Source: Mucilaginibacter sp. SG564 (lineage in GTDB: Bacteria; Bacteroidota; Bacteroidia; Sphingobacteriales; Sphingobacteriaceae). Taken from it: a DNA stretch of 64,000 bases. The position numbers and the translations under genes are program-made. Below, piece by piece: positions 17,272 through 25,875 of the stretch. A model generated the notes under the pieces. That model had not been told where the DNA came from. It saw only the letters and a list, made by a program, of their open reading frames with translations, and did no database searches. Every line of letters starts with the position of its first letter. Within the stretch, counting starts at the first letter, position 1. Location: NCBI RefSeq assembly GCF_013149275.1, contig NZ_JABGNA010000008.1:248001-312000 (forward strand). Reading direction: 5' to 3'.

Positions 17272-17519
17272 TATTTCAGGTTAGTTATTTTGGAATAACA
17301 AATATTGTAAAAATTGTCAAATATACATTTATAAAATAAATTTAAAATAGAAATTTTTAATTTTTTAGGGTAGAAATCTAACCGGGCAGGAGGTTTAAAT
17401 GTATAGTTTTATAGCAATACAGGCAAACAGAACCGCTTGCCGCCTGTTGGCTAAGTTACAGTAGCAGGCAATGTCTGCAAATCACTAATTCACTAAATCA
17501 ATAATTCAATAATTAAAAC

Positions 17520-17810
17520 ATGAAACAGTACCTGGTTACGGGATATGATTATACAGACGAAGGCGCATTGCAGCGTCGTATGGATGTGCGTCCCCATCAT
17601 TTAGATGGCGTGAGAGTGCTGAAAGCAAATGGCAACTACATAGAGGGAGGAGCCTTACTGAATGACGAGGGCAATATGATAGGCTCGGTAATGATCATGC
17701 AGTTTGAAACCGACGAAGCCCTGGAAGCCTGGAAACAGAACGAACCCTACATTACCCAAAAAGTATGGGAATCTGTTGATGTGAAGCCGTTTAAAGTAGC
17801 GGTGTTGTAG
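17520..17810 (+). CDS. YciI-like family protein
   Basis: 96 aa, ferredoxin-like YCII fold: MKQYLVTGYDYTD..ALQRRMDVRPHHLDG, then GGALLNDEGNMIGSVMIM, then DEALEAWKQNEPYITQKVW. The R-x-x-H-H region and the 'YIEGGALL..G' strand fit the family, whose better-studied members are small dimeric or fused enzymes of uncertain activity. It is a single gene. Start chosen at ATG 17520, the only upstream Met. Confidence 0.85.
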   Translation: MKQYLVTGYDYTDEGALQRRMDVRPHHLDGVRVLKANGNYIEGGALLNDEGNMIGSVMIMQFETDEALEAWKQNEPYITQKVWESVDVKPFKVAVL

Positions 17811-17834
17811 GGAGGGAGAGGATAATCAAAATCA

Positions 17835-18165
17835 TGTCATTGCGAGCGAAGCGTGGCAATCGCATACTATACAGAGCGTAAATGTATGTCGTATACCCGC
17901 TCTTGGCCGCGGTAGGGCCTTTACTTTTGTCGCCACAAAAGTAACCAAAAGGCTGTCAGCAGAAATGCTTCTTTGCCGCACAAGGCCTTAGCCCTGCAAA
18001 GCGGGCAGAACCATCCCGATAGCTATCGGGACTAAACCTTACCTCCACTTCGTTCGCTCATTATCCCCGCTTCAGGTAAGGTCCGCTATGCCCATACAGC
18101 GGCACAAGGCCACCATTGTTCTGCCCACTTTCGCCCGAAGCTGTTCTGCTGACGGGAGAGAATAA
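17835..18165. repeat. Complex palindrome-rich intergenic repeat block
   Basis: The 413-bp gap 17811-18223 starts with a half copy of the TCATTGCGAG element (17835-17863). Next is a 20-bp imperfect palindrome ACTTTTGTCGCCACAAAAGT (17923-17942). Then comes an 18-bp perfect palindrome TCCCGATAGCTATCGGGA (18014-18031), flanked by mirrored text: GCCGCACAAGGCC..GGGCAGAA to its left and GCGGCACAAGGCC..TTCTGCCC to its right. No coding frame is convincing. Confidence 0.7.
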
Positions 18166-18223
18166 CTTTAAGGTGCAAAACGGAAGATAGACGAGCTGAG
18201 TTATCTACGATATCGTTGGAATA

Positions 18224-18643
18224 TCAGATAGCGGCGGTCCAACTGTTGAGCTGCCAGTAACCTTCGGCATCTTTTTTATAAAGGGCGGTATAGGTTTTAC
18301 CCTGCATGGCAAAATTGAACGAGAATTCCTGTGCCGAGCGGTCGTGTGGTATAAAATGTGGTAATACACTGTTGGCGGCCAGGGTGATGGCTTCGGCAAA
18401 TTCGTCGTGGTTTTGCTCTTGCTGGCGAATCTGCTGCAGGGCATGGCTGGCATAATCTGCGTAGGTGACAAACGCGTATCCGGAGTCGCTATCCTTTAGC
18501 TGGCGGGCCGCGATAAAAGCTGCTTCGGCCCATTGGTCTTTGTAGGCTTCCATGGCTTTCAACAGGTCGGGCGCTGATATCTCAGGGAGGCCATCGTTGC
18601 CGGTGGTGTTATAGCTGTTCAGGATCTCTTCTTTACTCTTCAT
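18224..18643 (-). CDS. Conserved hypothetical cytoplasmic protein
   Basis: 139 aa, no signal peptide or membrane segment, acidic and mostly helical (KSKEEILNSYNTTG, LLKAMEAYKDQWAEAAFIAA) with a C-terminal beta-rich end ('FNFAMQGKTYTALYKKDAEGYW'). No family was recognised. It lies downstream of the aldo/keto reductase on the same strand but is separated from it by a terminator, so it is probably transcribed separately. Confidence 0.65.
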   Translation of the reverse strand: MKSKEEILNSYNTTGNDGLPEISAPDLLKAMEAYKDQWAEAAFIAARQLKDSDSGYAFVTYADYASHALQQIRQQEQNHDEFAEAITLAANSVLPHFIPHDRSAQEFSFNFAMQGKTYTALYKKDAEGYWQLNSWTAAI

Positions 18644-18661
18644 GTACTTGATTATAATACA

Positions 18662-18697
18662 AAAATAAAAGGATGCCCGTATTTTATGGCATCCCTT
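18662..18697 (-). terminator. Terminator of the aldo/keto reductase gene
   Basis: On the minus strand the stem GGATGCC / GGCATCC is preceded by AAAG and followed by TTTTATTTTT. It lies 25 bp past the reductase stop codon. Confidence 0.7.
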
Positions 18698-18721
18698 TAT
18701 TTACCCGGTTTATAGGGTGAT

Positions 18722-19579
18722 TTATTTGATGTCATTCAAGCTTTCGAGTATAAGCATATCTGCCTCGTCAAGCTTGATATCGGCTGCTTTCATGTTATCT
18801 TCCAGGTGCTCCACGCTTGATGTGCCCGGAATAAGAAGGATATTGGGTGCATAGTGCAACAGCCAGCTCAAAGCTACCCGGTGAATGGTGGCGTTGTGTT
18901 TATCGGCCACGCCCTGTAAAACCTGCTCGCCTTTTACATTACCGCCGCCCAGTGGGTACCAGGGTATAAAGGCGATATTTTGTTCGCGGGTGTATTGCAG
19001 TTCGGCTTCCCATTTGCGGTTATCAACACTGTACATGTTTTGTACCGATACCACCTCGAAAAATTGTTGCGCATGTTTAATCTCGGCTACGCTTACTTCT
19101 GACAAGCCGATATGTTTGATCTTGCCTTGTTGCTGCGCTTTTTGTAAAAACTCGAAGGTTTTTTCGGCGGGTACTTTAGGATCTATCCTGTGGAGTTGAT
19201 ATAGGTCGATACGGTCCTGTTTCAGGCGTTTTAAGCTACCCTCGAGGGCTTCCTGCAGGTGAGCAGGGGATGAATCGATATTCCACTGGTTAGGGCCTGT
19301 GCGCAGGAAACCACCTTTGGTGCCGATAAGTAATCCGGCAGGGTATGGTGCAAGCGCTTCGGCTATCAGTTCTTCTGATACATTGGGGCCATAGCTGTCG
19401 GCGGTATCAATAAAATTTACCCCGAGTTCTACAGCGCGTTTGAGTACACGGATGCATTCATCCTTATCTTTAGGCGGCCCCCAAACACCCTGACCTGTGA
19501 TGCGCATGGCGCCATAGCCCAGGCGGTTTATGGTGAAATCGCCACCTAATGTGAACGTTTTTTCAAATGTGTTTGCCAT
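18722..19579 (-). CDS. Aldo/keto reductase
   Basis: 285 aa from MANTFEKTFTLGG. The frame extends 35 codons further upstream, but that part is low-quality and precedes the family's normal start. The catalytic tetrad is visible: Asp58 and Tyr63 in IDTADSYG, Lys88 in IGTKGG, His130 in LYQLHRID. The NADPH-binding end 'LLIPGTSSVEHLEDNM' is also clear. It is a TIM-barrel carbonyl reductase using NADPH; the substrate is unknown. The GVWGPPKD loop places it with oxidoreductases of the YajO/AKR13-like type. Confidence 0.9.
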   Translation of the reverse strand: MANTFEKTFTLGGDFTINRLGYGAMRITGQGVWGPPKDKDECIRVLKRAVELGVNFIDTADSYGPNVSEELIAEALAPYPAGLLIGTKGGFLRTGPNQWNIDSSPAHLQEALEGSLKRLKQDRIDLYQLHRIDPKVPAEKTFEFLQKAQQQGKIKHIGLSEVSVAEIKHAQQFFEVVSVQNMYSVDNRKWEAELQYTREQNIAFIPWYPLGGGNVKGEQVLQGVADKHNATIHRVALSWLLHYAPNILLIPGTSSVEHLEDNMKAADIKLDEADMLILESLNDIK

Positions 19580-19731
19580 AGTGTAAGTTGTTGTTATTAA
19601 AATCAACTCAAATATGGCTGCATTGTTTAAAAATATTATAACACCATTGTAATAATGAGTTAGGAATAAGGATTTTTGGAGCAAAGAGCAAGGATATTAA
19701 TTTAGTGGTATCTTTCGCTCAAAAATAAACC

Positions 19732-20163
19732 ATGACATCACAAAACCTGGCCAATCACAAACGCACCGTTATAGGATTTCATTATTTGCTGAGCGCCATG
19801 CTCATTTTTGGATTGATCGTTTCGGCCGTTAATGTAGTATTGCAATGGCATTCGGCCAATTTATTGAGTGCATTGCTTATCCTGCTGCTTTTTGGTTGCT
19901 GTTTGTTGATGAGCTTGTTTGTGCGCATGTTCCCGCTAAAAGCGCAGGACAGGGCCATACGTGCCGAAGAAGGGTTGCGTTATTTTATACTCACCCGCCA
20001 GCCGCTGGATAGCCGGCTTACCATAGCCCAAATAGCTGCCCTGCGTTTCGCACCAGATGATGAGCTGATCCCGCTAACAGAAAAGGTGATAAAAGAAAAT
20101 CTTTCACCTGCCGAAATTAAAAGAGCTATCAGAAACTGGAGGGCAGACCATCATCGCGTGTAG
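19732..20163 (+). CDS. DUF6526-family membrane protein
   Basis: 143 aa. Two hydrophobic helices (about 14-36 and 42-64) are followed by a charged cytoplasmic part: LKAQDRAIRAEEGLRYFIL, then LTIAQIAALRFAPDDEL, ending AIRNWRADHHRV. This LRFAPDDE...NWRADHHRV pattern is familiar from a Bacteroidota family, DUF6526 as far as I recall. Function unknown. Divergent from the aldo/keto reductase. Confidence 0.75.
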   Translation: MTSQNLANHKRTVIGFHYLLSAMLIFGLIVSAVNVVLQWHSANLLSALLILLLFGCCLLMSLFVRMFPLKAQDRAIRAEEGLRYFILTRQPLDSRLTIAQIAALRFAPDDELIPLTEKVIKENLSPAEIKRAIRNWRADHHRV

Positions 20164-20177
20164 ACGGCATTATAGAA

Positions 20178-20564
20178 TTAATCTACAAGCGTATCTTTTA
20201 GCGTTTTGAGTAATTTGTACATTCGGGGATCATCAAGAGTTTGGAGCCGGTATTCCCGATAGGTTACTGTATCATCCCGAAATGTTACGTAATAATCATT
20301 TTCATTTATTACATCTATTTTGATGGACTTTTGATCCGTTCGTAGCCCATGGTTTACTGATCTGGAGATAATAAGATAATGCACTGATGTACCAATGCGA
20401 AAATATTTATCCTCGCCCTGTACCTGCAGTTTTAAAATAAATTCTCTTAAAGGTTTAAACCGTTCAAAACCGGAGTAATTGGTGATGAGATCATCATATC
20501 GCAATAATGTTTCTGTCCACGACTCATGAAACAAATTCAGTATAGTCTGCGTCCTTGCATCCAT
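20178..20564 (-). CDS. Hypothetical protein
   Basis: 128 aa, no signal peptide, mixed helix at the N-terminus (TILNLFHESWTETLLRYDDL) and beta-strands afterwards (HYLIISRSVNHG, YYVTFRDDTVTYREYRLQT). No family recognised. It is convergent with the DUF6526 gene, 14 bp apart. Codon use is similar to its neighbours but slightly more A/T-rich. Confidence 0.6.
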   Translation of the reverse strand: MDARTQTILNLFHESWTETLLRYDDLITNYSGFERFKPLREFILKLQVQGEDKYFRIGTSVHYLIISRSVNHGLRTDQKSIKIDVINENDYYVTFRDDTVTYREYRLQTLDDPRMYKLLKTLKDTLVD

Positions 20565-20631
20565 ATTGTAAATTTAGATATTGGCTCCTAAAAGTTAGGA
20601 TTTCGGGTTTAGATTTGGGATTTCTCATCGT

Positions 20632-21036
20632 CTATCTCCACCAACCTATAATGGTGCCCATGAGGGTTAGCGATACCAGGCTGTAGCCGCCATTAATAAA
20701 AATCAGTCGCCAGCTTTTTAGTTCAAAAAGGCCTTGTATGGCAATGGCGCAGAAGGTCCAGACCCCGGCCAGTGAACCAGCTGTAGCACCCCAGGATACA
20801 TCGGTTTTGGCATCAGCCAGAAACATGCCCAGGTTAACTGCCATGATGATGGAAAATATAGCCGAAAACCCAAAGATGCGGGCCTTGTTGGAGGCTTTTA
20901 CTTCATCGGTGGTGAATTTGTTATCGGCCATCCAGGGATTGGCAAACAGCAAGGGAGAGTACCAAATGCCGCCAACTAAAAATGCTGATATACCGGCCAC
21001 AACTACAGCCAGCCAGTTAATGTGAGAAATGTCCAT
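20632..21036 (-). CDS. DUF1761-family membrane protein
   Basis: 134 aa with four predicted membrane helices. The N-terminus INWLAVVVAGISAFLVGGIWYSPLLF and the later LFELKSWRLIFINGGY and TLMGTIIGWW are the hallmarks of DUF1761. Role unknown. It has no clear operon partner. Confidence 0.85.
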   Translation of the reverse strand: MDISHINWLAVVVAGISAFLVGGIWYSPLLFANPWMADNKFTTDEVKASNKARIFGFSAIFSIIMAVNLGMFLADAKTDVSWGATAGSLAGVWTFCAIAIQGLFELKSWRLIFINGGYSLVSLTLMGTIIGWWR

Positions 21037-21126
21037 AATGATAAGTTTATGTGTATTCTAATATAAGGAAATTAATTCTTATTGATATATGCACATTTGC
21101 GGATGAATACTTATCGCGCCAGATGC

Positions 21127-21157
21127 AAAAAAGCCCATTCCAAGGGAAAGGGCTTTT
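21127..21157 (-). terminator. Terminator of the 906-aa envelope protein gene
   Basis: Stem AAAAGCCC / GGGCTTTT with a 13-nt loop; read on the minus strand it is followed by TTTTTT. It lies about 50 bp past the stop. Between stop and stem (21175-21209) is a fragment, CTCCCTC..GAGAGGGTTGGGGTGAGG, of a common Bacteroidota intergenic repeat. Confidence 0.65.
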
Positions 21158-21209
21158 GATAAATTTTTTATTTTAACTCCCTCTACTTTGGAGAGGGTTG
21201 GGGTGAGGT

Positions 21210-23930
21210 TTATTTCACCTGGATGTGCATTACCTGCCGGCCAAGATCGCCTTCGGCATCCAGACCTTCAATAACTATGCGGTATGAGCCACGGGCATCA
21301 CTGTTGAAAAAGTTGAATGAGGCTACACCGTTTTTATCGGTTATCACTTTAGGGTTCCAGTAAATGGTGTTACGCAGATCGGCACCAAGCGAGCTTTGTT
21401 TGGTTACATCATATTTTGGCATGTAAAACTCTTTGGATTTGCTATAACCCTGTACGGCAAAAGTCACCACGTTTTGCTTAGGAATAAGCGCCTGCAGTTG
21501 GGCCATTGTTATTTTTTGCTTTTTGATCACTTTTTTATTGATCAACAGAATACCATTGGTTTGATTCATGCGGTTAATGCCGCTCACGCCGTCGGTCAGA
21601 AATATTTCTACAGATGCTACTTCGGCACCGGTAATGGTTGCTAAAAAGTTCACATCAACCGGCATACTGCCCACATATATCTGCACAGGTATTTTTTTAC
21701 CTGCATTATAATCACGGGTGATATAAAAGTTATTGTCTACATAAGTTAAACCAAAAGCCATAGTGCTTAAACAGTTAATCAGCAGGGGGCAATCCTTTAA
21801 CTGGTCGCCAGATATTTCATGATCGGCCTGGCCGGGCAAACCCGCAAATGTACCATAGTCGTTATGGCTTGGTTTTTTCTCGAACTTGGTTGATTTAACT
21901 ACTACCTCTTTCAACACGCGGGAGTTTTGATACTGCCTGCGGCTGTTATCCAGGTATGGGCGCATCGCGCTGTCGATATTTACAATTTCGTCGGGCTGGT
22001 TGGGGTTCTTGGTTAATTTCTGATACAATTCGCCGTTCACGCTGATTACCATATTTTTGCCATTCGGATTATTACGGGCGCTCAGGGTTATTTTAGAAGT
22101 ATCCATCACCACCACATTGCTGAACTTAAAATTACCCGAGAGGTCTGTTATGGTTTCTGCCGAAAAATTACGATCTGGTATCAGCAGACGTATACTGCCT
22201 TTGCCTACCGGTAAGCCTGTATTGGTTCTTAATATACCCGATACCTCGATGCCCTGCTCTGGTGCGATGAAGATAGGCGGGTTTTTATCGGCAAGTATAT
22301 CCTCGTATGAGAACCGGCGGTAGCCCTGGGTAAGCATCAATATATCCAGGTTATCCAGTTTTTCCTGGTCGGGTTTATTGAAATAATAATTCGGTTTTTC
22401 GATATATCCTTTCAGATCGGATGTAAGCAGCAGGTTGCTTAATATGGTCGACTCCGCGTCTTCGCTGGTAGGCACGCTGGTATCATCAAGCACTGCTACA
22501 GAAAAGCTGCCTTCAACAGGGGCGGCGCTGTTTTTTGCCGATACTGCTATCCGCACATTTTGCCGGGTGGTATACGATGGTTTATCGGGTTTTAAAGCCA
22601 GGTTCAGCAGGTCGTTATGCTGTACAAAAGCAACGCGTTCGCACAAGGCGTAACCTCCTGATGAGAACAGGGTGAACTGTACAATACCTGTAGGGAACTT
22701 GTTTTTGGGTACATTGGCGGTATAAGTGGCATTTTGCAATACGGTTTGGGCGGCATAGTAAATAACACCGCCGCTTTGTGCCACCAGGTAAAAGCTCTTA
22801 TTTTGTTTGCGTTGTAAAAATAATTCGTTGGCCGATATTTTAACGTTCAGGTTATCGGCATCGGGACTGGATACTGATAGATTTATACCCATAGCCTGTA
22901 CCCTCGGAAGCTTATAAGTACCCGTAGAACCATTGGGGAAAGTAACATTTGCGGTGTAGGTTTTGCCACTTTCGGGCGTGAAGGCACATACGCCCATACC
23001 CAAATGCGCGGAGGTAAAACTGGCCATAACCGTACCCTGATCGTCATTTATAGTGCCTTTTACATCAACGCCTAATCCTTTAGAGTTGATAGCTTTAAAG
23101 GCTATTTTGGAACGTATGCCATTAGTAAGCTGTCCGCTCTCGGGGAAAAACTGTACATCATAAGCGGTTACCGCTCCTTTTAAAGAAAATGAATTGGTAA
23201 CCGATTTACGTTCGCCCATATCAATGGCAGTTACCAACGAACTGGATGTAATGGTAGCAGCCTCATTTTCGGGTATATCAACCTGTAAGTGGCCCTTATC
23301 ATCGGTACGACCGCTGCCCTTGGTTATAGCATCGCCGTTGCGTACCAATTGCCAGCTTACTTTTTTATTGGCATAAGGCGTGTTTGTAGGATCTTTATAA
23401 AGGATATCCGCATCAACTTTTACCGTTCCTTTTTTGGCCGAACTTTTATAGCTGATAAAAGTATTCACCTGGTTGTCGATGGCGTTACCTACATTAATGG
23501 TATGATCATAAAAGTAATCCGGATCAAAATTGCGCATCCAGTTGGTATACGCCCTGATACGGTAGGGCCCCTGTTTATAGGTATCGCCGGTGAGGGTGAT
23601 ACTTCCGTTGGCAAAGCCGTTTTTAACCGGCAAACGCAGGTTATCCATGATGGAGTCCTGGCTGTTGATGATATCTACGTAAACAATACCGCTTAAACCT
23701 GATGGCTGATGTTTTTCGACCGTTACATAGGCCTTAAACCAAATGGTATCGCCTACGGCATAATAGGGCTTATCCAAATGCAGATAAACTTTTTCGATAG
23801 GGTAACTGCTTTGAAATTTCGCAGTTTTTTGAATAAGCGTATTTAAAGGGATGCTATCCTGTTGTGCCGAAGCAGCAAAACTAATTGAGAATAACAGGGA
23901 AACGATGAGTAAAAATTTTCTTGATATCAT
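21210..23930 (-). CDS. Exported macroglobulin-like protein with a TonB-plug-like domain
   Basis: 906 aa. Signal peptide at residues 1-22 (SFAASA-QQ). Then an alpha2-macroglobulin MG2-like domain: PIEKVYLHLDKPYYAVGDT and IWFKAYVTVE, followed by several beta-sandwich repeats (KVSWQLV, PESGQLTNGIRSKIAFKA). After about residue 670 comes 'LKEVVVKSTK' and a segment with the look of a TonB-receptor plug ('PVQIYVGSMPVDVNFLAT', 'VASVEIFL', 'NGILLINKK'). A final beta-domain ends with 'ARGSYRIVIEGLDAEGDLGR'. There is no barrel. This architecture is frequent and unexplained in Bacteroidota. It probably acts in the periplasm or at the cell surface. Confidence 0.75.
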   Translation of the reverse strand: MISRKFLLIVSLLFSISFAASAQQDSIPLNTLIQKTAKFQSSYPIEKVYLHLDKPYYAVGDTIWFKAYVTVEKHQPSGLSGIVYVDIINSQDSIMDNLRLPVKNGFANGSITLTGDTYKQGPYRIRAYTNWMRNFDPDYFYDHTINVGNAIDNQVNTFISYKSSAKKGTVKVDADILYKDPTNTPYANKKVSWQLVRNGDAITKGSGRTDDKGHLQVDIPENEAATITSSSLVTAIDMGERKSVTNSFSLKGAVTAYDVQFFPESGQLTNGIRSKIAFKAINSKGLGVDVKGTINDDQGTVMASFTSAHLGMGVCAFTPESGKTYTANVTFPNGSTGTYKLPRVQAMGINLSVSSPDADNLNVKISANELFLQRKQNKSFYLVAQSGGVIYYAAQTVLQNATYTANVPKNKFPTGIVQFTLFSSGGYALCERVAFVQHNDLLNLALKPDKPSYTTRQNVRIAVSAKNSAAPVEGSFSVAVLDDTSVPTSEDAESTILSNLLLTSDLKGYIEKPNYYFNKPDQEKLDNLDILMLTQGYRRFSYEDILADKNPPIFIAPEQGIEVSGILRTNTGLPVGKGSIRLLIPDRNFSAETITDLSGNFKFSNVVVMDTSKITLSARNNPNGKNMVISVNGELYQKLTKNPNQPDEIVNIDSAMRPYLDNSRRQYQNSRVLKEVVVKSTKFEKKPSHNDYGTFAGLPGQADHEISGDQLKDCPLLINCLSTMAFGLTYVDNNFYITRDYNAGKKIPVQIYVGSMPVDVNFLATITGAEVASVEIFLTDGVSGINRMNQTNGILLINKKVIKKQKITMAQLQALIPKQNVVTFAVQGYSKSKEFYMPKYDVTKQSSLGADLRNTIYWNPKVITDKNGVASFNFFNSDARGSYRIVIEGLDAEGDLGRQVMHIQVK

Positions 23931-24204
23931 TAATATAATATAAAGCGGCTAACTGGGGCTAATATAAACATTTAGGGTTGCAGCGTGCCGAACGGGCTTG
24001 CCATTTAACATTTTTTTACAATCGGGGTAAATTTGAATGCTGTTCAATTTATCCGTTTGCGGCACAGGCAACATGCAAAACTATGGGTTTTTATGTATCA
24101 ACGAAAAGTTATAACCAATATGTTGCACAGGGGAGCATCATAACATCATTGTTACTTGTTGGGGGAGTCGATTATGCGGCTTGATTTTTTGTTAAGGGAA
24201 ATCC

Positions 24205-24789
24205 TTAAAAACTGTACCCCACACCAAATTTTACACCGGCGTTTTCCAGGCTGTTAATCTGGCCGTTACGATTAAACCCTATCAGCCGGTGCTCCACAAA
24301 AAACGGGTTTATAAAAACAGTTATCTGGTCAAAACTATATTTACCCCCAATGCCTATCTCTGCGCCTATGCCTTTTTGCTCATTTATACCGGTATCATTA
24401 TCGTGACCAAAATCAAAGTCGACCAGGACCCCGGCATTCACATACAGGTATTTTAAAAAAGTATATTTTCCATAAACAGGTATAGTGATCAGTTTAGCCC
24501 TGCCCGTGCTAATGACATATCCTTTGGCCGGAACATTATTGCTTAACAAAAGTTTATTGCTGGAGTATTGCAAGCCTGTTTCCAGGGCAAAGGAGTTGGT
24601 TAAATTATAGGTATACCCAAAGCCCACAATGCTTCCGCTTTTTGATTTGTAATCGTAATCGCCACCGCCGCTGTGAATGTTTACATCATTAACAGCTGCT
24701 CCAAAGTACAAGGATATATTATTTTTTGATTGAGACCAGACCTGTGTGCTTGATAAAATAAGTAAGGCAAGGATGAGTTTGATTTTCAT
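24205..24789 (-). CDS. Small outer-membrane beta-barrel protein (PorT/OMP_b-brl-like)
   Basis: 194 aa. Signal peptide at 1-19 (TQVWSQ), then eight or so amphipathic strands: NISLYFGAAVND, SIVGFGYTYNL, ALETGLQYSSNK, LITIPVYGKYTF, LYVNAGVLVDF, AEIGIGGKYSF, VFINPFF, ending VGVGYSF-type strand VKFGVGYSF with terminal Phe. The 'TIPVYGKY' strand is the usual mark of the Bacteroidota outer-membrane beta-barrel domain. Role unknown. The 274-bp gap towards the 906-aa gene (23931-24204) shows no supported gene. Confidence 0.85.
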   Translation of the reverse strand: MKIKLILALLILSSTQVWSQSKNNISLYFGAAVNDVNIHSGGGDYDYKSKSGSIVGFGYTYNLTNSFALETGLQYSSNKLLLSNNVPAKGYVISTGRAKLITIPVYGKYTFLKYLYVNAGVLVDFDFGHDNDTGINEQKGIGAEIGIGGKYSFDQITVFINPFFVEHRLIGFNRNGQINSLENAGVKFGVGYSF

Positions 24790-24998
24790 TAGCGTAATTT
24801 GTTTGCGGAGCTGGGGCTCACGATGGTTTCATAGGATGTTTATAATAAGATAGGGCTAAGGTATTCAATTCAAGATGATTTTGAGCAGCGGGTTAAAAAT
24901 CATGTGCGTGTAAACATTGTTAATGTGTACAACATCATAAGGCTGATTGGAGTTTTAGCAATTAAAAAATGTAATTTTACTTTCTTGCCAGGTTTGTT

Positions 24999-25796
24999 AT
25001 GCAAATACCCCCATCGCCACATCTTTCCCATATTGTTAAACATTATTTGTTGTTGGAAAACGATTTCGGTGGGCAATTGAATTATCGTTTGTTCTCAGAT
25101 GGCAACCCCGGCATGGTTTTTTATTTCAAATCGCCGATGGTTGAACAGACCGAAGGGCAGGTATATGCCCACTCGCGTAGTTTTGTTTACGGGCAGATAA
25201 CGCAATACAAAAACCTCAAATCAACAGGTAAATTAGGTATACTGGTAGTTGTATTACAGCCTTATGGTATTAATGCTTTGCTGGGTATGGCCTCCGTTGA
25301 ATTGAATGACTGCCGCATCAAATTAAACGAGCTTTTTAAAACTGATGGAGCGGATCTGGAGGATAGGGTTTTGAACGCTGTTGATATCAAAAGTAAAGTT
25401 GGCCATATTGAAGCCTTTATATCGGCAAAGCTGGCCAATGTGCAATACCCCGATAAAATCCTTACAGCCGCTTTAAAGCTGATCGATAGCCATAGGGGCA
25501 ATATAATTATCTCCAATTTGTTGGAGGTACTACCCATAACCGAAAAACAGCTTGAACGTAGGTTTAACCAGTATATTGGAATAAGTCCTAAGCGCTTCTC
25601 GGCCACTGTAAAGCTGCAGTATTTTTTAAAGAGCCTCCAAAATAGTTCGCCAGGTACAAGAATTGCCGATGCGGCTTATGAGAGTGGTTATTATGACCAG
25701 GCACATCTGAATAACCATTTTAAAAAGAATATCGGGATAACCCCATCGGCTTACAAAGCCAATAAGCTGCTGGCTATTAATTTCATGCAGGTATAG
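24999..25796 (+). CDS. AraC-family transcriptional regulator
   Basis: 265 aa. The N-terminal domain (about 1-150; 'PPSPHLSHIVKHYLLLEND', 'YRLFSDGNPGMVFYF') is the DUF6597-type sensor seen in many Bacteroidota AraC regulators. The C-terminal HTH_18 domain has both helix-turn-helices: IIISNLLEVLPITEKQLERR, FNQYIGISPKRF and IADAAYESGYYDQAHLNNHF ending in GITPSAYKANK. The ligand is unknown. It is just upstream of a nitrilase-family gene on the same strand (79 bp) and may control it. Confidence 0.9.
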   Translation: MQIPPSPHLSHIVKHYLLLENDFGGQLNYRLFSDGNPGMVFYFKSPMVEQTEGQVYAHSRSFVYGQITQYKNLKSTGKLGILVVVLQPYGINALLGMASVELNDCRIKLNELFKTDGADLEDRVLNAVDIKSKVGHIEAFISAKLANVQYPDKILTAALKLIDSHRGNIIISNLLEVLPITEKQLERRFNQYIGISPKRFSATVKLQYFLKSLQNSSPGTRIADAAYESGYYDQAHLNNHFKKNIGITPSAYKANKLLAINFMQV

Positions 25797-25875
25797 CAGC
25801 TTTCATGATTGTCGGTTTTTTACAAGGTGGTCTTTAAAAGCAGGCATAGCTTTGCTGTATATAAACACAAGGCTT

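Noticed and set aside
17318..17325. galK promoter at TATATTTG as a separate feature
   Set aside because: The -7 match is exact, but no -33 element is present and the area is very AT-rich, so it is only mentioned with galK.
19580..19684. N-terminal extension of the aldo/keto reductase
   Set aside because: The 35 extra residues do not belong to the AKR fold; the Met at 19579 fits the family start.
23978..24184. 68-codon plus-strand frame in the gap beside the outer-membrane barrel gene
   Set aside because: A TAAATTTG box lies nearby, but the peptide has no recognisable signal or family and starts in low-complexity DNA.
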